Source: Ectopseudomonas mendocina (GTDB lineage: Bacteria > Pseudomonadota > Gammaproteobacteria > Pseudomonadales > Pseudomonadaceae). From it: a stretch of DNA of 64,000 bases. The stretch covers positions 1-64,000 of the forward strand of contig NZ_JADTQG010000012.1 of the NCBI RefSeq assembly GCF_016008875.1, in the 5' to 3' direction. Made by a program: the position numbers and the translations under genes. Of this stretch, positions 54,770-63,613 are shown piece by piece (the stretch's first letter is position 1; every line of letters begins with the position of its first letter). The notes under the pieces were generated by a model. That model did no database searches and was not told where the DNA came from. It saw only the letters and a program-made list of their open reading frames with translations.

Positions 54770-55400
54770 GCTGCAACTCCACACCCAGCTGCTGCGACAG
54801 GCAGGGCCAGCGCCGCCAGGCCAATGTGGTGCTCGGCGCCGCCAGGCGCTCGCGGTAGGCCTGCACTGAGGGCTGGTCGAAGCTGGCGCCATCGAGCATG
54901 CCGGCCAGAGCGTGATGCACGGCTTCATCGAGCTGGTTGGCGAAGGGCTCGCCGATCAACTGATGCGCGATCAGATTGGCGCGGGTGGTATCCAGCGGGA
55001 TCAACGGTTGGCCCAGGTGGACGATATAGCGGTCGTTGACCTCCTCCACCAGGCGATGGGCCAGATAGGCCTCGTCGAGCAGGCCTTCCAGCCCTTCGTG
55101 GCCGTCCATCAAGGCCGGTGGTTGCAGGAAGAAATGCTCGGCGATCTTCAGCACGGGCTTCACCGCGGACTCGATTCCGGCTTCGCGCGCCACCTCGGCG
55201 GCGGCATCCAGCACGTCCGGTACCTCCTCGATATAGGCGATGACGAAGGCAGCCAGCGCGCCCTGCGCGTCGCCCTCGGGCAGGCGAATGGACGGATGCA
55301 GGCGATCCAGCTGAGCCTGGAGAAAATGGGCGAGCGCTTGGCTGCCGCTCTCCTGCTGACGAGCCTGGGCGATCAATTGACGAAGGGCGGCGGTGTTCAT
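54759..55400 (-). CDS. Conserved-looking hypothetical protein
   Basis: A 213-residue soluble acidic protein with no signal peptide or membrane helix. Predominantly helical; features are FVIAYIEEVPDVLDAAAEVARE and LVEEVNDRYIVHLGQPLIPLDTTRANLIAHQLIGEPFANQLDEAVHHAL. GGAGCAGTC precedes the ATG, and codon use is like its neighbours, supporting a real gene. I do not recognise the family. Confidence 0.78.
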   Translation of the reverse strand: MNTAALRQLIAQARQQESGSQALAHFLQAQLDRLHPSIRLPEGDAQGALAAFVIAYIEEVPDVLDAAAEVAREAGIESAVKPVLKIAEHFFLQPPALMDGHEGLEGLLDEAYLAHRLVEEVNDRYIVHLGQPLIPLDTTRANLIAHQLIGEPFANQLDEAVHHALAGMLDGASFDQPSVQAYRERLAAPSTTLAWRRWPCLSQQLGVELQLKG

Positions 55401-55806
55401 GACTGCTCCTACATATCAGGACATGGACGTGAACCTTAGCCGGCTCCTGCGGTCGGCTAAGACACGATTGTCATAACTTTTTCATACTTATGCGAGTCCG
55501 CTATATCAACCTGTATCAGAACGGCTACAGCCCGCAGCAGCCGCGGCGTTTAGGACAAGGGCTGTGTGGCTTCGGCCATTTTTGCTGGTACGTTGCGAGG
55601 TGAAAGTCGCCGTCTATACTCGATTTCGAAAGGCAGTACCTGATGGAACCGGACGGGCTCACGCACGGAGAGGTTTCGGCAGCAGTCGCCAGCAGTCGGG
55701 TGTGCTTCGTGGACAGTGAGTCCGCAGCGCATGCCCTATTGGCAGTCGATCCCTTAGCCGCAGGCTCAGCCGGCGGGATAACAAGAACAATCAAGGGGAA
55801 CCCGCA
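55401..55806. other. Leader and promoter region of the cytochrome oxidase operon
   Basis: A 406-base gap. It contains the candidate promoter at 55593-55620, a leader of about 180 bases, and CAAGGGGAACC before coxB. The upstream half (55440-55590) is relatively AT-rich (GTCATAACTTTTTCATACTTATG) and may bind regulators. Small open frames inside lack coding character. Confidence 0.5.
55593..55620 (+). promoter_or_regulatory. Candidate promoter of coxB operon, sigma-S compatible
   Basis: TTGCGA and TATACT are spaced by 16 bases. The -10 reads CTATACT, the form preferred by RpoS. The P. aeruginosa aa3 oxidase is known to be RpoS-dependent and starvation-induced. Confidence 0.5.
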
Positions 55807-56931
55807 ATGATGCGACATCCACGAGTCTGGATGGGCCTCCTGCTGTGGCTGGCATTAGGCTCGGCGCACGCCCAGTGGACGGTCAACATGACGCCCGGTG
55901 TAACCGACGTCAGCCGCTCCGTGTTCGATCTGCACATGACCATTTTCTGGATCTGTGTGGTGATCGGCATACTGGTATTCGGCGCCATGTTCTGGTCGAT
56001 GATCATGCACCGCCGCTCCACCGGCCAGGAGCCTGCGCACTTCCACGAAAGTACCACCGTCGAGATTCTCTGGACCGTCGTGCCACTGGCCATTCTGGTG
56101 GTGATGGCGATCCCGGCGACCAAGACGCTGATCGAGATCTACGACACCTCCGAGTCCGAACTGGACATCCAGATCACCGGCTACCAGTGGAAGTGGCACT
56201 ACAAGTACCTGGGCCACGATGTCGAGTTCTTCAGCAACCTGACCACACCGCGCTCGCAGATCAACAACCGCGAAGCCAAGGGTGAACACTACCTGCTGGA
56301 AGTCGACGAACCACTCGTGGTGCCGGTGGGCACCAAGGTGCGCTTCCTCATCACTGCTGCCGACGTGATCCACTCCTGGTGGGTGCCGGCGCTGGCGGTG
56401 AAGAAGGACGCCATCCCCGGTTTCATCAACGAATCCTGGACGCGCATCGAAGAGCCGGGCATCTACCGCGGCCAATGCACCGAGCTGTGTGGCAAGGACC
56501 ACGGCTTCATGCCGGTGGTGGTCGAGGCCAAGTCCAAGGAGGACTTCGACGCCTGGCTGGCCGAACGCAAGCAGGCTGCAGCTGCCGAGCGCGAGCTGAC
56601 CAGCAAGGAATGGACCATGGAAGAGCTGATGGCGCGCGGCGAGAAGGCCTACAACACGGCGTGCGTCGCCTGCCACCAGGCCAACGGCGAAGGCCTGCCG
56701 CCGATGTTCCCGGCGCTCAAGGGTTCGGCCATCGCCACCGGGCCGGCCGAGGGCCACATCGACATCGTCTACAACGGCAAGCCGGGCACCTCCATGGCCG
56801 CCTTCGGCAAGCAGCTGTCGCCGGTCGACCTGGCCGCCATCATCACCTACGAGCGCAATGCCTGGGGCAACAACCTCGGTGAGATGGTCACGCCCAAGGA
56901 CATTCTCGATTTCTCCAAGGCGCAGGAGTAA
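55807..56931 (+). CDS. coxB: Cytochrome c oxidase subunit II with fused cytochrome c domain
   Basis: A 374-residue subunit. After the signal peptide (MRHPRVWMGLLLWLALGSAHA) come two helices (41-65, 88-108) and the CuA domain with H189, C224, E226, C228, H232 and M235 (QCTELCGKDHGFM). A C-terminal cytochrome c domain carries C286-x2-C289-H290. It accepts electrons from cytochrome c and hands them to CoxA; the fused domain makes it a caa3-like subunit. Confidence 0.96.
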   Translation: MMRHPRVWMGLLLWLALGSAHAQWTVNMTPGVTDVSRSVFDLHMTIFWICVVIGILVFGAMFWSMIMHRRSTGQEPAHFHESTTVEILWTVVPLAILVVMAIPATKTLIEIYDTSESELDIQITGYQWKWHYKYLGHDVEFFSNLTTPRSQINNREAKGEHYLLEVDEPLVVPVGTKVRFLITAADVIHSWWVPALAVKKDAIPGFINESWTRIEEPGIYRGQCTELCGKDHGFMPVVVEAKSKEDFDAWLAERKQAAAAERELTSKEWTMEELMARGEKAYNTACVACHQANGEGLPPMFPALKGSAIATGPAEGHIDIVYNGKPGTSMAAFGKQLSPVDLAAIITYERNAWGNNLGEMVTPKDILDFSKAQE

Positions 56932-56935
56932 GGAC

Positions 56936-58519
56936 ATGAGTGCAGTGATCGATCACGGTCATACTGACCACCACCATGGCCCGGCCAAGGGCCTGATGCG
57001 CTGGGTGCTGACCACCAACCACAAGGACATCGGCACGATGTACCTGTGGTTCAGCTTCTGCATGTTCCTGCTGGGCGGCTCGATGGCCATGGTCATCCGC
57101 GCCGAACTGTTCCAGCCGGGCCTGCAGATCGTGCAGCCGGAATTCTTCAACCAGATGACCACCATGCACGGCCTGATCATGGTCTTCGGTGCGGTGATGC
57201 CGGCCTTCGTCGGCCTCGCCAACTGGATGATCCCGCTGATGATCGGCGCGCCGGACATGGCGCTGCCGCGGATGAACAACTTCAGCTTCTGGCTGCTGCC
57301 GGCGGCCTTCGGCCTGCTGGTCTCGACGTTGTTCATGGAAGGCGGCGGGCCGAACTTCGGCTGGACCTTCTACGCGCCGCTGTCGACCACCTACGGGCCG
57401 GAGAGCACCACCTTCTTCATCTTCGCCATCCACCTGATGGGCATCAGTTCGATCATGGGGGCGATCAACGTGGTCGCCACCATCCTCAACCTGCGCGCCC
57501 CCGGCATGACCCTGATGAAGATGCCGCTGTTCGTCTGGACCTGGCTGATCACCGCCTTCCTGCTGATCGCGGTGATGCCGGTGCTGGCCGGCTGCGTGAC
57601 CATGATGCTGATGGACATCCATTTCGGCACCAGCTTCTTCAACGCCGCCGGTGGCGGCGACCCGGTGCTGTTCCAGCACGTGTTCTGGTTCTTCGGCCAC
57701 CCCGAGGTGTACATCATGATCCTGCCCGCCTTCGGTGCGGTCAGCTCGATCATCCCGGCCTTCGCGCGCAAGCCGCTGTTCGGCTACACCTCGATGGTCT
57801 ACGCCACCGCGGCGATCGCCTTCCTGTCATTCATCGTCTGGGCGCACCACATGTTCACCGTCGGCATCCCGCTGACCGGCGAGCTGTTCTTCATGTACGC
57901 CACCATGCTGATCGCCGTGCCCACCGGGGTGAAAGTGTTCAACTGGGCCAGCACCATGTGGCAGGGCTCGATGACCTTCGAGGCGCCGATGCTGTTCTCG
58001 GTGGCCTTCGTCATCCTCTTCACCATCGGTGGCTTCTCCGGGTTGATGCTGGCCATCGCGCCGTCGGACTTCCAGTACCACGACACCTACTTCGTGGTGG
58101 CGCACTTCCACTATGTGCTGGTGCCGGGTGCGATCTTCGGCATCTTCGCCTCGGCCTATTACTGGCTGCCGAAGTGGACCGGCCACATGTACGACGAAAC
58201 CCTGGCCAAGCTGCACTTCTGGATGAGTTTCATCGGCATGAACCTGGCGTTCTTCCCGATGCACTTCGTCGGCCTGGCCGGCATGCCGCGGCGTATCCCC
58301 GACTACAACATGATGTTCGCCAACTTCAACATGGTCTCCAGCATCGGCGCCTTCATGTTCGGCGCAACCCAGTTGCTTTTCCTGTTCATCGTCATCAAGT
58401 GCATCCGCAGCGGCAAGCCGGCGCCGGCCAAGCCCTGGGACGGTGCCGAAGGCCTGGAGTGGACGGTGCCGTCACCGGCGCCCTATCACACCTTCAGCAC
58501 GCCGCCGGAAGTGAAATAG
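56936..58519 (+). CDS. coxA: Cytochrome c oxidase subunit I
   Basis: A 527-residue, 12-helix catalytic subunit of the aa3-type oxidase. It contains TTMHGLIMVFGAVMPAFVGLANWM (heme a His), WFFGHPEVYIMILPAFG with the CuB His and cross-linked Tyr, VWAHHMFTVGIP with the His-His CuB pair, and HDTYFVVAHFHYVL with the heme ligands. The E of HPEVY is the family's D/K-channel context. It begins four bases after coxB. Confidence 0.97.
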   Translation: MSAVIDHGHTDHHHGPAKGLMRWVLTTNHKDIGTMYLWFSFCMFLLGGSMAMVIRAELFQPGLQIVQPEFFNQMTTMHGLIMVFGAVMPAFVGLANWMIPLMIGAPDMALPRMNNFSFWLLPAAFGLLVSTLFMEGGGPNFGWTFYAPLSTTYGPESTTFFIFAIHLMGISSIMGAINVVATILNLRAPGMTLMKMPLFVWTWLITAFLLIAVMPVLAGCVTMMLMDIHFGTSFFNAAGGGDPVLFQHVFWFFGHPEVYIMILPAFGAVSSIIPAFARKPLFGYTSMVYATAAIAFLSFIVWAHHMFTVGIPLTGELFFMYATMLIAVPTGVKVFNWASTMWQGSMTFEAPMLFSVAFVILFTIGGFSGLMLAIAPSDFQYHDTYFVVAHFHYVLVPGAIFGIFASAYYWLPKWTGHMYDETLAKLHFWMSFIGMNLAFFPMHFVGLAGMPRRIPDYNMMFANFNMVSSIGAFMFGATQLLFLFIVIKCIRSGKPAPAKPWDGAEGLEWTVPSPAPYHTFSTPPEVK

Positions 58520-58529
58520 GAGGTCTGCC

Positions 58530-59096
58530 GTGAGCGAGGTCATCGCGACGCGTCGCCTGGTTACCCGTCTGCTGCTCGTGGTGGTGGTGATGTTCTGCTT
58601 CGGCATCTTCATCCTGCCGCCGTTCTACGACGCCATGTGCCGGGTTTTCGGCATCAACGGCAAGACGGCCGGGGCCTACCAGGGGGAGCAGTTGGTGGAT
58701 GAGCAGCGCCAGGTGCGCGTGCAGTTTCTCGCCACCAACGCTGCCGGCATGGTCTGGGAGTTCGGACCAGAGGCTGACGAGATATTGGTCCATCCGGGTG
58801 AGGCGCGCGACATGCTGTTCGTTGCCTATAACCCCAGCGACAAGCCGATGAGCGCGCAGGCGATTCCCAGCGTATCGCCGTCGAAGGCGGCGGCCTTCTT
58901 TCACAAGACCGAGTGCTTCTGCTTCACCCAGCAGGTGCTGCAACCGGGCGAGCGCATCGAGATGCCGGTGCGCTTCATCGTCGACCGCGACCTGCCGCAG
59001 GACGTGAAGCACCTGACCCTGGGCTACACCCTGTTCGATATCACCGAACGCAAACCGCCAGTGGCACAGGCGACCCTTGCTCGGGCGACTCCATAA
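58530..59096 (+). CDS. ctaG: Cytochrome c oxidase assembly protein CtaG (Cox11)
   Basis: A 188-residue copper chaperone for the CuB site. It starts at GTG with AGGAGG seven bases upstream, overlapping the coxA end region. One N-terminal helix (LLLVVVVMFCFGIFILP) anchors a periplasmic domain with TECFCFTQQVLQPGE, whose CFC motif binds copper. Lies between coxA and coxC as in other pseudomonads. Confidence 0.95.
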   Translation: MSEVIATRRLVTRLLLVVVVMFCFGIFILPPFYDAMCRVFGINGKTAGAYQGEQLVDEQRQVRVQFLATNAAGMVWEFGPEADEILVHPGEARDMLFVAYNPSDKPMSAQAIPSVSPSKAAAFFHKTECFCFTQQVLQPGERIEMPVRFIVDRDLPQDVKHLTLGYTLFDITERKPPVAQATLARATP

Positions 59097-59107
59097 GGAG
59101 AACAACA

Positions 59108-60004
59108 ATGTCGAGTCACGAAAGTCACGAGAACTATTACGTACCGGCACAAAGCAAATGGCCCATCGTCGCCAGTGTCGGTCTGCTGGTCAGCTTCTAC
59201 GGCATAGGAACCTGGTTCAACGACCTCTCGGCCAACCGGGAAAGCTCGAACGGGCCGATGATCTTCTTCGTCGGTGGGCTGATTCTGGCCTGGATGCTAT
59301 TCGGCTGGTTCGGCAACGTCATCAAGGAAAGCCGTGCCGGTCTCTACAGCGCGCAGATGGACCGCTCCTTCCGTTGGGGCATGAGCTGGTTCATCTTCTC
59401 CGAGGTGATGTTCTTCGCGGCGTTCTTCGGCGCCCTGTTCTATATCCGCATGTGGTCCGGGCCCTGGCTCGGCGGTGAGGGTGACAAGGGCGTTGCCAAC
59501 ATGCTCTGGGAAGGATTCGAGTACAGCTGGCCAATGCTGCAGAACCCCGACTCCAAACTGTTCCCGCCACCGAGCGGGGTGATCGACCCCTGGCATCTGC
59601 CGCTGGTCAACACCATCCTGCTGGTGTCTTCCAGTTTCACCATCACCTTCGCCCATCATGCCCTGAAGAAGAACCACCGCGGCCCGCTCAAGGCCTGGCT
59701 GGCAGCGACCATCGTGCTGGCCCTGGCGTTCCTGTTCTTCCAGGTCGAGGAGTACATCGAGGCTTACACCGAGCTGGGGCTGACCCTTGGCTCGGGTATC
59801 TATGGCGCGACCTTCTTCATGCTCACCGGCTTCCATGGTGCGCACGTGACGCTGGGCACCATCATTTTGATCGTGATGCTGGTGCGCATCATGCGCGGGC
59901 ACTTCGATGCCGATCAGCACTTCGGTTTTGAGGCCGCCGCCTGGTACTGGCACTTCGTCGACGTGGTCTGGCTTGGCCTGTTCATCTTCGTCTACGTCTT
60001 GTAG
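59108..60004 (+). CDS. coxC: Cytochrome c oxidase subunit III
   Basis: A 298-residue seven-helix subunit. Conserved features are YYVPAQSKWPIVASVGL, FRWGMSWFIFSEVMFFAAFFGALFY, NTILLVSSSFTITFAHHALKK and GFHGAHVTLGTIILIV, finishing WYWHFVDVVWLGLFIFVYVL. Structural core subunit with no redox centre. GGAGAACAACA precedes the ATG. Confidence 0.96.
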   Translation: MSSHESHENYYVPAQSKWPIVASVGLLVSFYGIGTWFNDLSANRESSNGPMIFFVGGLILAWMLFGWFGNVIKESRAGLYSAQMDRSFRWGMSWFIFSEVMFFAAFFGALFYIRMWSGPWLGGEGDKGVANMLWEGFEYSWPMLQNPDSKLFPPPSGVIDPWHLPLVNTILLVSSSFTITFAHHALKKNHRGPLKAWLAATIVLALAFLFFQVEEYIEAYTELGLTLGSGIYGATFFMLTGFHGAHVTLGTIILIVMLVRIMRGHFDADQHFGFEAAAWYWHFVDVVWLGLFIFVYVL

Positions 60005-60011
60005 CGCAGCC

Positions 60012-60215
60012 TCACCAGGTGACGTGAGAGACCAGTTGCCCTGAATAGAAGCCCCAGGCGATCAGGGCAACGGTAATGGCGGTGAGGCCGACACGGACAG
60101 TCAGAGCGCCTACCACGCGGGAACCATGGCCTTCGTCCTTGACCAGGAAGAACAGGCCGCTGAACAGGCTGGCGAGCGTAGCCAGCAGCATGAGGATGAT
60201 CGCGGCCTTGAGCAT
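60012..60215 (-). CDS. Twin transmembrane protein (DUF2909)
   Basis: A 67-residue protein with two transmembrane helices, LKAAIILMLLATLASLFSGLFFLV and VRVGLTAITVALIAWGFY, matching DUF2909. Usually found between coxC and surf1 in pseudomonads, on the opposite strand as here. CGGAGT precedes the ATG. Function unknown. Confidence 0.85.
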   Translation of the reverse strand: MLKAAIILMLLATLASLFSGLFFLVKDEGHGSRVVGALTVRVGLTAITVALIAWGFYSGQLVSHVTW

Positions 60216-60286
60216 GCGGGACTCCGGGGGATTAAGTTGATGCAATGCAGTATAGCCAGCAACCCCGACCGTCACGGCAGGGCGCA

Positions 60287-61018
60287 ATGAGCGCCTTCCG
60301 TCCCGGTTGGCTGCCCAGCCTGCTGGTTGCCCTGCTGCTGCCGGGCCTGATCTGGCTGGGCTTCTGGCAGTTGCAGCGCGGCGATGAGAAGCGCCAGCTG
60401 CTGGCCAGTTTCGAGGCGCGGCGTCAGGCCGAGCCCGTCAGCCTCGAGCAGCTCGAACCCGTGCGTGATCCGGCTTACCGCCGCGTCCAACTGCGCGGGC
60501 ACTTCGACGACGAACACAGTCTTCTGCTCGATAGCCGCGTCCGCGATGGCCACGCTGGTGTCGAGTTGCTGCAACCCTTCTATGACCAGTCCAGCGGCCT
60601 CTGGGTGCTGCTCAACCGCGGCTGGTTGCCCTGGCCTGACCGCCGTACACCGCCGCAGTTCGAGACTCCCGATGGTGTACTGCAGCTCACGGCCTGGATT
60701 TACGTCGCCCCTTCTGGCGGCCTGAATCTGCGCTCCGGCGCGGCGACCGATGGCTGGCCGCGGCTGATCACTCAGGTCGAGGCGGAAAATCTCTGGCAGC
60801 AGCTCGGCCGCGGCGGGTTGCCGTTCGAGGCGCGCCTTGAACCGGGGCCAGCCAGCTACCGCGTCGATTGGCCGGTGGTGAGCATGAGCCCGAGCAAGCA
60901 TCTGGGCTACGCGGTGCAGTGGTTCGCCCTGGCCGCCGCGCTGCTTGGCCTGTTCATCTATCTCGGAATTCACAACGCACGGGAGAGCCGTCATGAACCC
61001 AGCCATCGCCATGCCTGA
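60287..61018 (+). CDS. SURF1-family cytochrome c oxidase assembly protein
   Basis: A 243-residue protein with two helices (PSLLVALLLPGLIWLGFWQL and YAVQWFALAAALLGLFIYLG) around a periplasmic domain. Family marks are GFWQLQRGDEKRQLLA, LLDSRVRDGHAGVELLQPF, LLNRGWLPWP and KHLGYAVQWFALA. SURF1 helps insert heme a into CoxA. ATG 60287 is used; 60245 is an in-frame alternative. Confidence 0.92.
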   Translation: MSAFRPGWLPSLLVALLLPGLIWLGFWQLQRGDEKRQLLASFEARRQAEPVSLEQLEPVRDPAYRRVQLRGHFDDEHSLLLDSRVRDGHAGVELLQPFYDQSSGLWVLLNRGWLPWPDRRTPPQFETPDGVLQLTAWIYVAPSGGLNLRSGAATDGWPRLITQVEAENLWQQLGRGGLPFEARLEPGPASYRVDWPVVSMSPSKHLGYAVQWFALAAALLGLFIYLGIHNARESRHEPSHRHA

Positions 61019-61571
61019 GGCGCCGCGCAAGGGGCGTGGTCGCCTGCAGTTGCTACTGATCCTGGCCATTGCCGTCGGCCCGATGTTTCTCGCCAGTGCC
61101 ATGTACCAGTGGCGCTTCTGGGTGCCGGAGACGCGCAGTTACCACGGCGTGCTGATCGGTGACGGCCGCACTTTGGCCGACCTTGGCGTGCAGGGTGAGG
61201 TCGAGCCCGGTTGGCAAATTCTGGTGACGGCACCGGGCGCGTGCGAGGCGGACTGTCAGCAGTTGGTTTACCTGGCGCGGCAGATTCAGATCGGCCTCAA
61301 CCGCGAAACCTCTCGTGCCAGTCACGGCCTTGCGCTGGCCGAGCCGCTGACCGCCGATTACGACGCCACGCTCAAGCGCGAATATCCGCAACTGGGCCGC
61401 TATCGGCTGGATCTGCAGGCTTACGACAAGGCCGCTGAGGCGGTGCCCGGTGCGCAGCTGTGGCTGGTCGACCCGCACGGCAATTTGGTGCTGCGTTATC
61501 CGGCCGGCAGCAACGGCAAGGCGATTCTCGATGATCTGCGCTATCTGCTGAAAATTTCCCTGATCGGCTGA
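60993..61571 (+). CDS. Membrane-anchored thioredoxin-like hypothetical protein of the cox locus
   Basis: A 192-residue protein with one N-terminal helix (LQLLLILAIAVGPMFLASAMY) and a periplasmic domain. PGWQILVTAPGACEADCQQLVYLARQIQIGLNRE has a CxxxC motif, and WLVDPHGNLVLRYPAGSNGKAILDDLRYLL resembles the end of SCO proteins. It overlaps surf1 by 26 bases with GGGAGAGCCGTC before the ATG. Possibly a copper- or thiol-handling oxidase assembly factor (inference). Confidence 0.83.
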   Translation: MNPAIAMPEAPRKGRGRLQLLLILAIAVGPMFLASAMYQWRFWVPETRSYHGVLIGDGRTLADLGVQGEVEPGWQILVTAPGACEADCQQLVYLARQIQIGLNRETSRASHGLALAEPLTADYDATLKREYPQLGRYRLDLQAYDKAAEAVPGAQLWLVDPHGNLVLRYPAGSNGKAILDDLRYLLKISLIG

Positions 61572-61626
61572 CGCTACGCTCTGTCCATATCGACAGCGCG
61601 CCAAGCCCCGTGCCCAAGGAGTCGAC

Positions 61627-62682
61627 ATGCACAAACCCGGTTACCGTCTAGCGTTGTTCGCGACCCTACTGACCGTGGTGGTGGTGCTGCTAGGTGCCTA
61701 CACCCGCCTGACCCATGCCGGCCTGGGTTGCCCGGATTGGCCGGGTTGCTACGGTTTTCTCGGCGTGCCGATGAGCGAGCACAAGCAGGCCATCGCCGAG
61801 GCGCGCTTTCCCGAGGCGCCGGTGGAAGTCGCCAAGGGCTGGTACGAAATGATCCACCGCTACTTCGCCGGCGCGCTCGGGCTGGTGATCCTGATCATCG
61901 CTGTCCAGGCCGTGCGCCGTCGTGAGGAGCCGACGCAACCCGTCAAACTGCCGCTGGCGATCCTGGCGCTGGTGATCCTGCAGGGCGCCTTCGGTATGTG
62001 GACAGTCACCCTGCAGCTCTGGCCGCAGGTGGTCACCGCCCACCTGCTCGGCGGCTTCGCCACCTTGAGCCTGCTGACCTTGCTCACCTTGCGCCTGTCG
62101 GGGCGCTTCGCCCCGCTGCAAATACCGGGGCGCCTGCGTGCACTGGCGGCTGCCTGCCTGCTGCTGGTGATCGGGCAGATCGCCCTCGGCGGCTGGGTCA
62201 GCTCCAACTATGCCGCGGTCGCCTGTGTCGACCTGCCCACCTGCCATGGCGAGTGGTGGCCGGCGATGGACTTCGGCAAGGGTTTTCATCTGACCCAGCA
62301 TATCGGCCCCAACTACCTGGGCGGGCAACTCGACAGCGATGCGCGCACCGCCATCCACATGAGCCACCGCATCGGCGCGCTGCTGGTGACGATGGCGCTG
62401 CTGGTGCTGGCCTGGCGGCTGCGCGCGGCCGGGCTGCCGCGCCTGGCCGGTCTGCTGCTGCTGGCGCTGGCCGCGCAGGTCAGCCTGGGCATCAGCAACG
62501 TGATCTTCCACCTGCCGCTGCTGGTGGCGGTGGCGCACAACGCTGGTGGCGCGGCCCTGCTGCTGACCATGGTGCTGATCAACTATCGCCTGCGGAGCGC
62601 TTCTGCGACGACTTGTAAAACATCCGATCTGGCGGAAAGGCGCACGACGCTCGTTTCCAGCGGTCTGGTTCAAGGCCGGTAA
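61627..62682 (+). CDS. ctaA: Heme A synthase (Cox15)
   Basis: A 351-residue eight-helix membrane enzyme oxidising the heme O methyl group to heme A. Diagnostic regions are TRLTHAGLGCPDWPGCYGF near residue 27, WYEMIHRYFAGALGLVI, GGWVSSNYAAVACVDLPTCHGEWWP, and IHMSHRIGALLV; the His residues of EMIHRY and HMSHR bind hemes. AAGGAGTCGAC precedes the ATG. Next gene makes its heme O substrate. Confidence 0.95.
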   Translation: MHKPGYRLALFATLLTVVVVLLGAYTRLTHAGLGCPDWPGCYGFLGVPMSEHKQAIAEARFPEAPVEVAKGWYEMIHRYFAGALGLVILIIAVQAVRRREEPTQPVKLPLAILALVILQGAFGMWTVTLQLWPQVVTAHLLGGFATLSLLTLLTLRLSGRFAPLQIPGRLRALAAACLLLVIGQIALGGWVSSNYAAVACVDLPTCHGEWWPAMDFGKGFHLTQHIGPNYLGGQLDSDARTAIHMSHRIGALLVTMALLVLAWRLRAAGLPRLAGLLLLALAAQVSLGISNVIFHLPLLVAVAHNAGGAALLLTMVLINYRLRSASATTCKTSDLAERRTTLVSSGLVQGR

Positions 62683-62705
62683 ATAACGAATCAGGGAGAA
62701 ATGCC

Positions 62706-63605
62706 ATGGCGACAATGCTGCGCACCCACTCCGAACGCGCCACCTGGCGCGATTATCTGGAGCTGACCAAGCCACGGGTGGTGATGCTGATGCTGATCAC
62801 CTCGCTGGTCGGCATGTTCCTCGCCACGCGCGCCGGTGTGCCCTGGACGGTGTTGCTGTTCGGCAACCTCGGCATCGGCCTGTGCGCCGGCGCCGCTGCG
62901 GCGGTCAATCACGTGGTGGACCGGCGCATCGACTCGATCATGGCTCGCACGCACAAGCGTCCGGTCACGGCTGGGCGCGTTTCGCCGGTGGCGGCGCTGA
63001 CTTTCGCCCTGGCTCTGGCCATTGCCGGCATGAGCCTGCTGATGATGTTCACCAACGAACTGGCCGCCTGGCTGACCCTGGCTTCGTTGCTCGGCTATGC
63101 AGTGATCTACACGGGTTTTCTCAAGCGTGCGACGCCGCAGAACATCGTCATTGGCGGCCTGGCGGGCGCTGCGCCGCCGCTGCTGGGCTGGGTCGCTGTC
63201 ACCGGTCACCTGAGTGCCGAGCCGCTGCTGCTGGTGCTGATCATCTTCGCCTGGACGCCGCCGCATTTCTGGGCCCTGGCCATCCACCGCAAGGAAGAAT
63301 ACGCCAAGGCCGACATCCCCATGCTGCCGGTGACCCACGGTGAGCACTACACCAAGGTGCATATCCTGCTTTACACCCTGGTGATGTTCGCGGTGACGCT
63401 GCTGCCTTACGCCATCCACATGAGCGGCCCGCTTTACCTGGCCTGCGCTGTGCTGCTGGGCGGCCGCTTCCTGCACTGGGCCTGGGTGCTGTACCGTGAC
63501 AGCAAACCGCACGCCGCGATCAACACCTTCAAGTACAGTATCTGGTATCTGTTCCTGCTGTTTATCGCTTTGCTGGCGGATCACTATCTGTTGCTGAACA
63601 TTTAA
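62706..63605 (+). CDS. cyoE: Protoheme IX farnesyltransferase (heme O synthase)
   Basis: A 299-residue UbiA-family prenyltransferase joining farnesyl to heme B (ctaB/cyoE). The Asp-rich motifs are NHVVDRRIDSIMARTHKRP (first, N/DxxxD) and YAKADIPMLPVTHGE (second). TKPRVVMLMLITSLVGMFLA and WTPPHFWALAI are also typical. About seven helices. GGGAGAAATGCC precedes the ATG. Confidence 0.96.
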   Translation: MATMLRTHSERATWRDYLELTKPRVVMLMLITSLVGMFLATRAGVPWTVLLFGNLGIGLCAGAAAAVNHVVDRRIDSIMARTHKRPVTAGRVSPVAALTFALALAIAGMSLLMMFTNELAAWLTLASLLGYAVIYTGFLKRATPQNIVIGGLAGAAPPLLGWVAVTGHLSAEPLLLVLIIFAWTPPHFWALAIHRKEEYAKADIPMLPVTHGEHYTKVHILLYTLVMFAVTLLPYAIHMSGPLYLACAVLLGGRFLHWAWVLYRDSKPHAAINTFKYSIWYLFLLFIALLADHYLLLNI

Positions 63606-63613
63606 GGCTCTTC

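Noticed and set aside
55525..55818. Small leftward open frames upstream of coxB
   Set aside because: They lack ribosome binding sites and coding character, and they overlap the putative coxB promoter.
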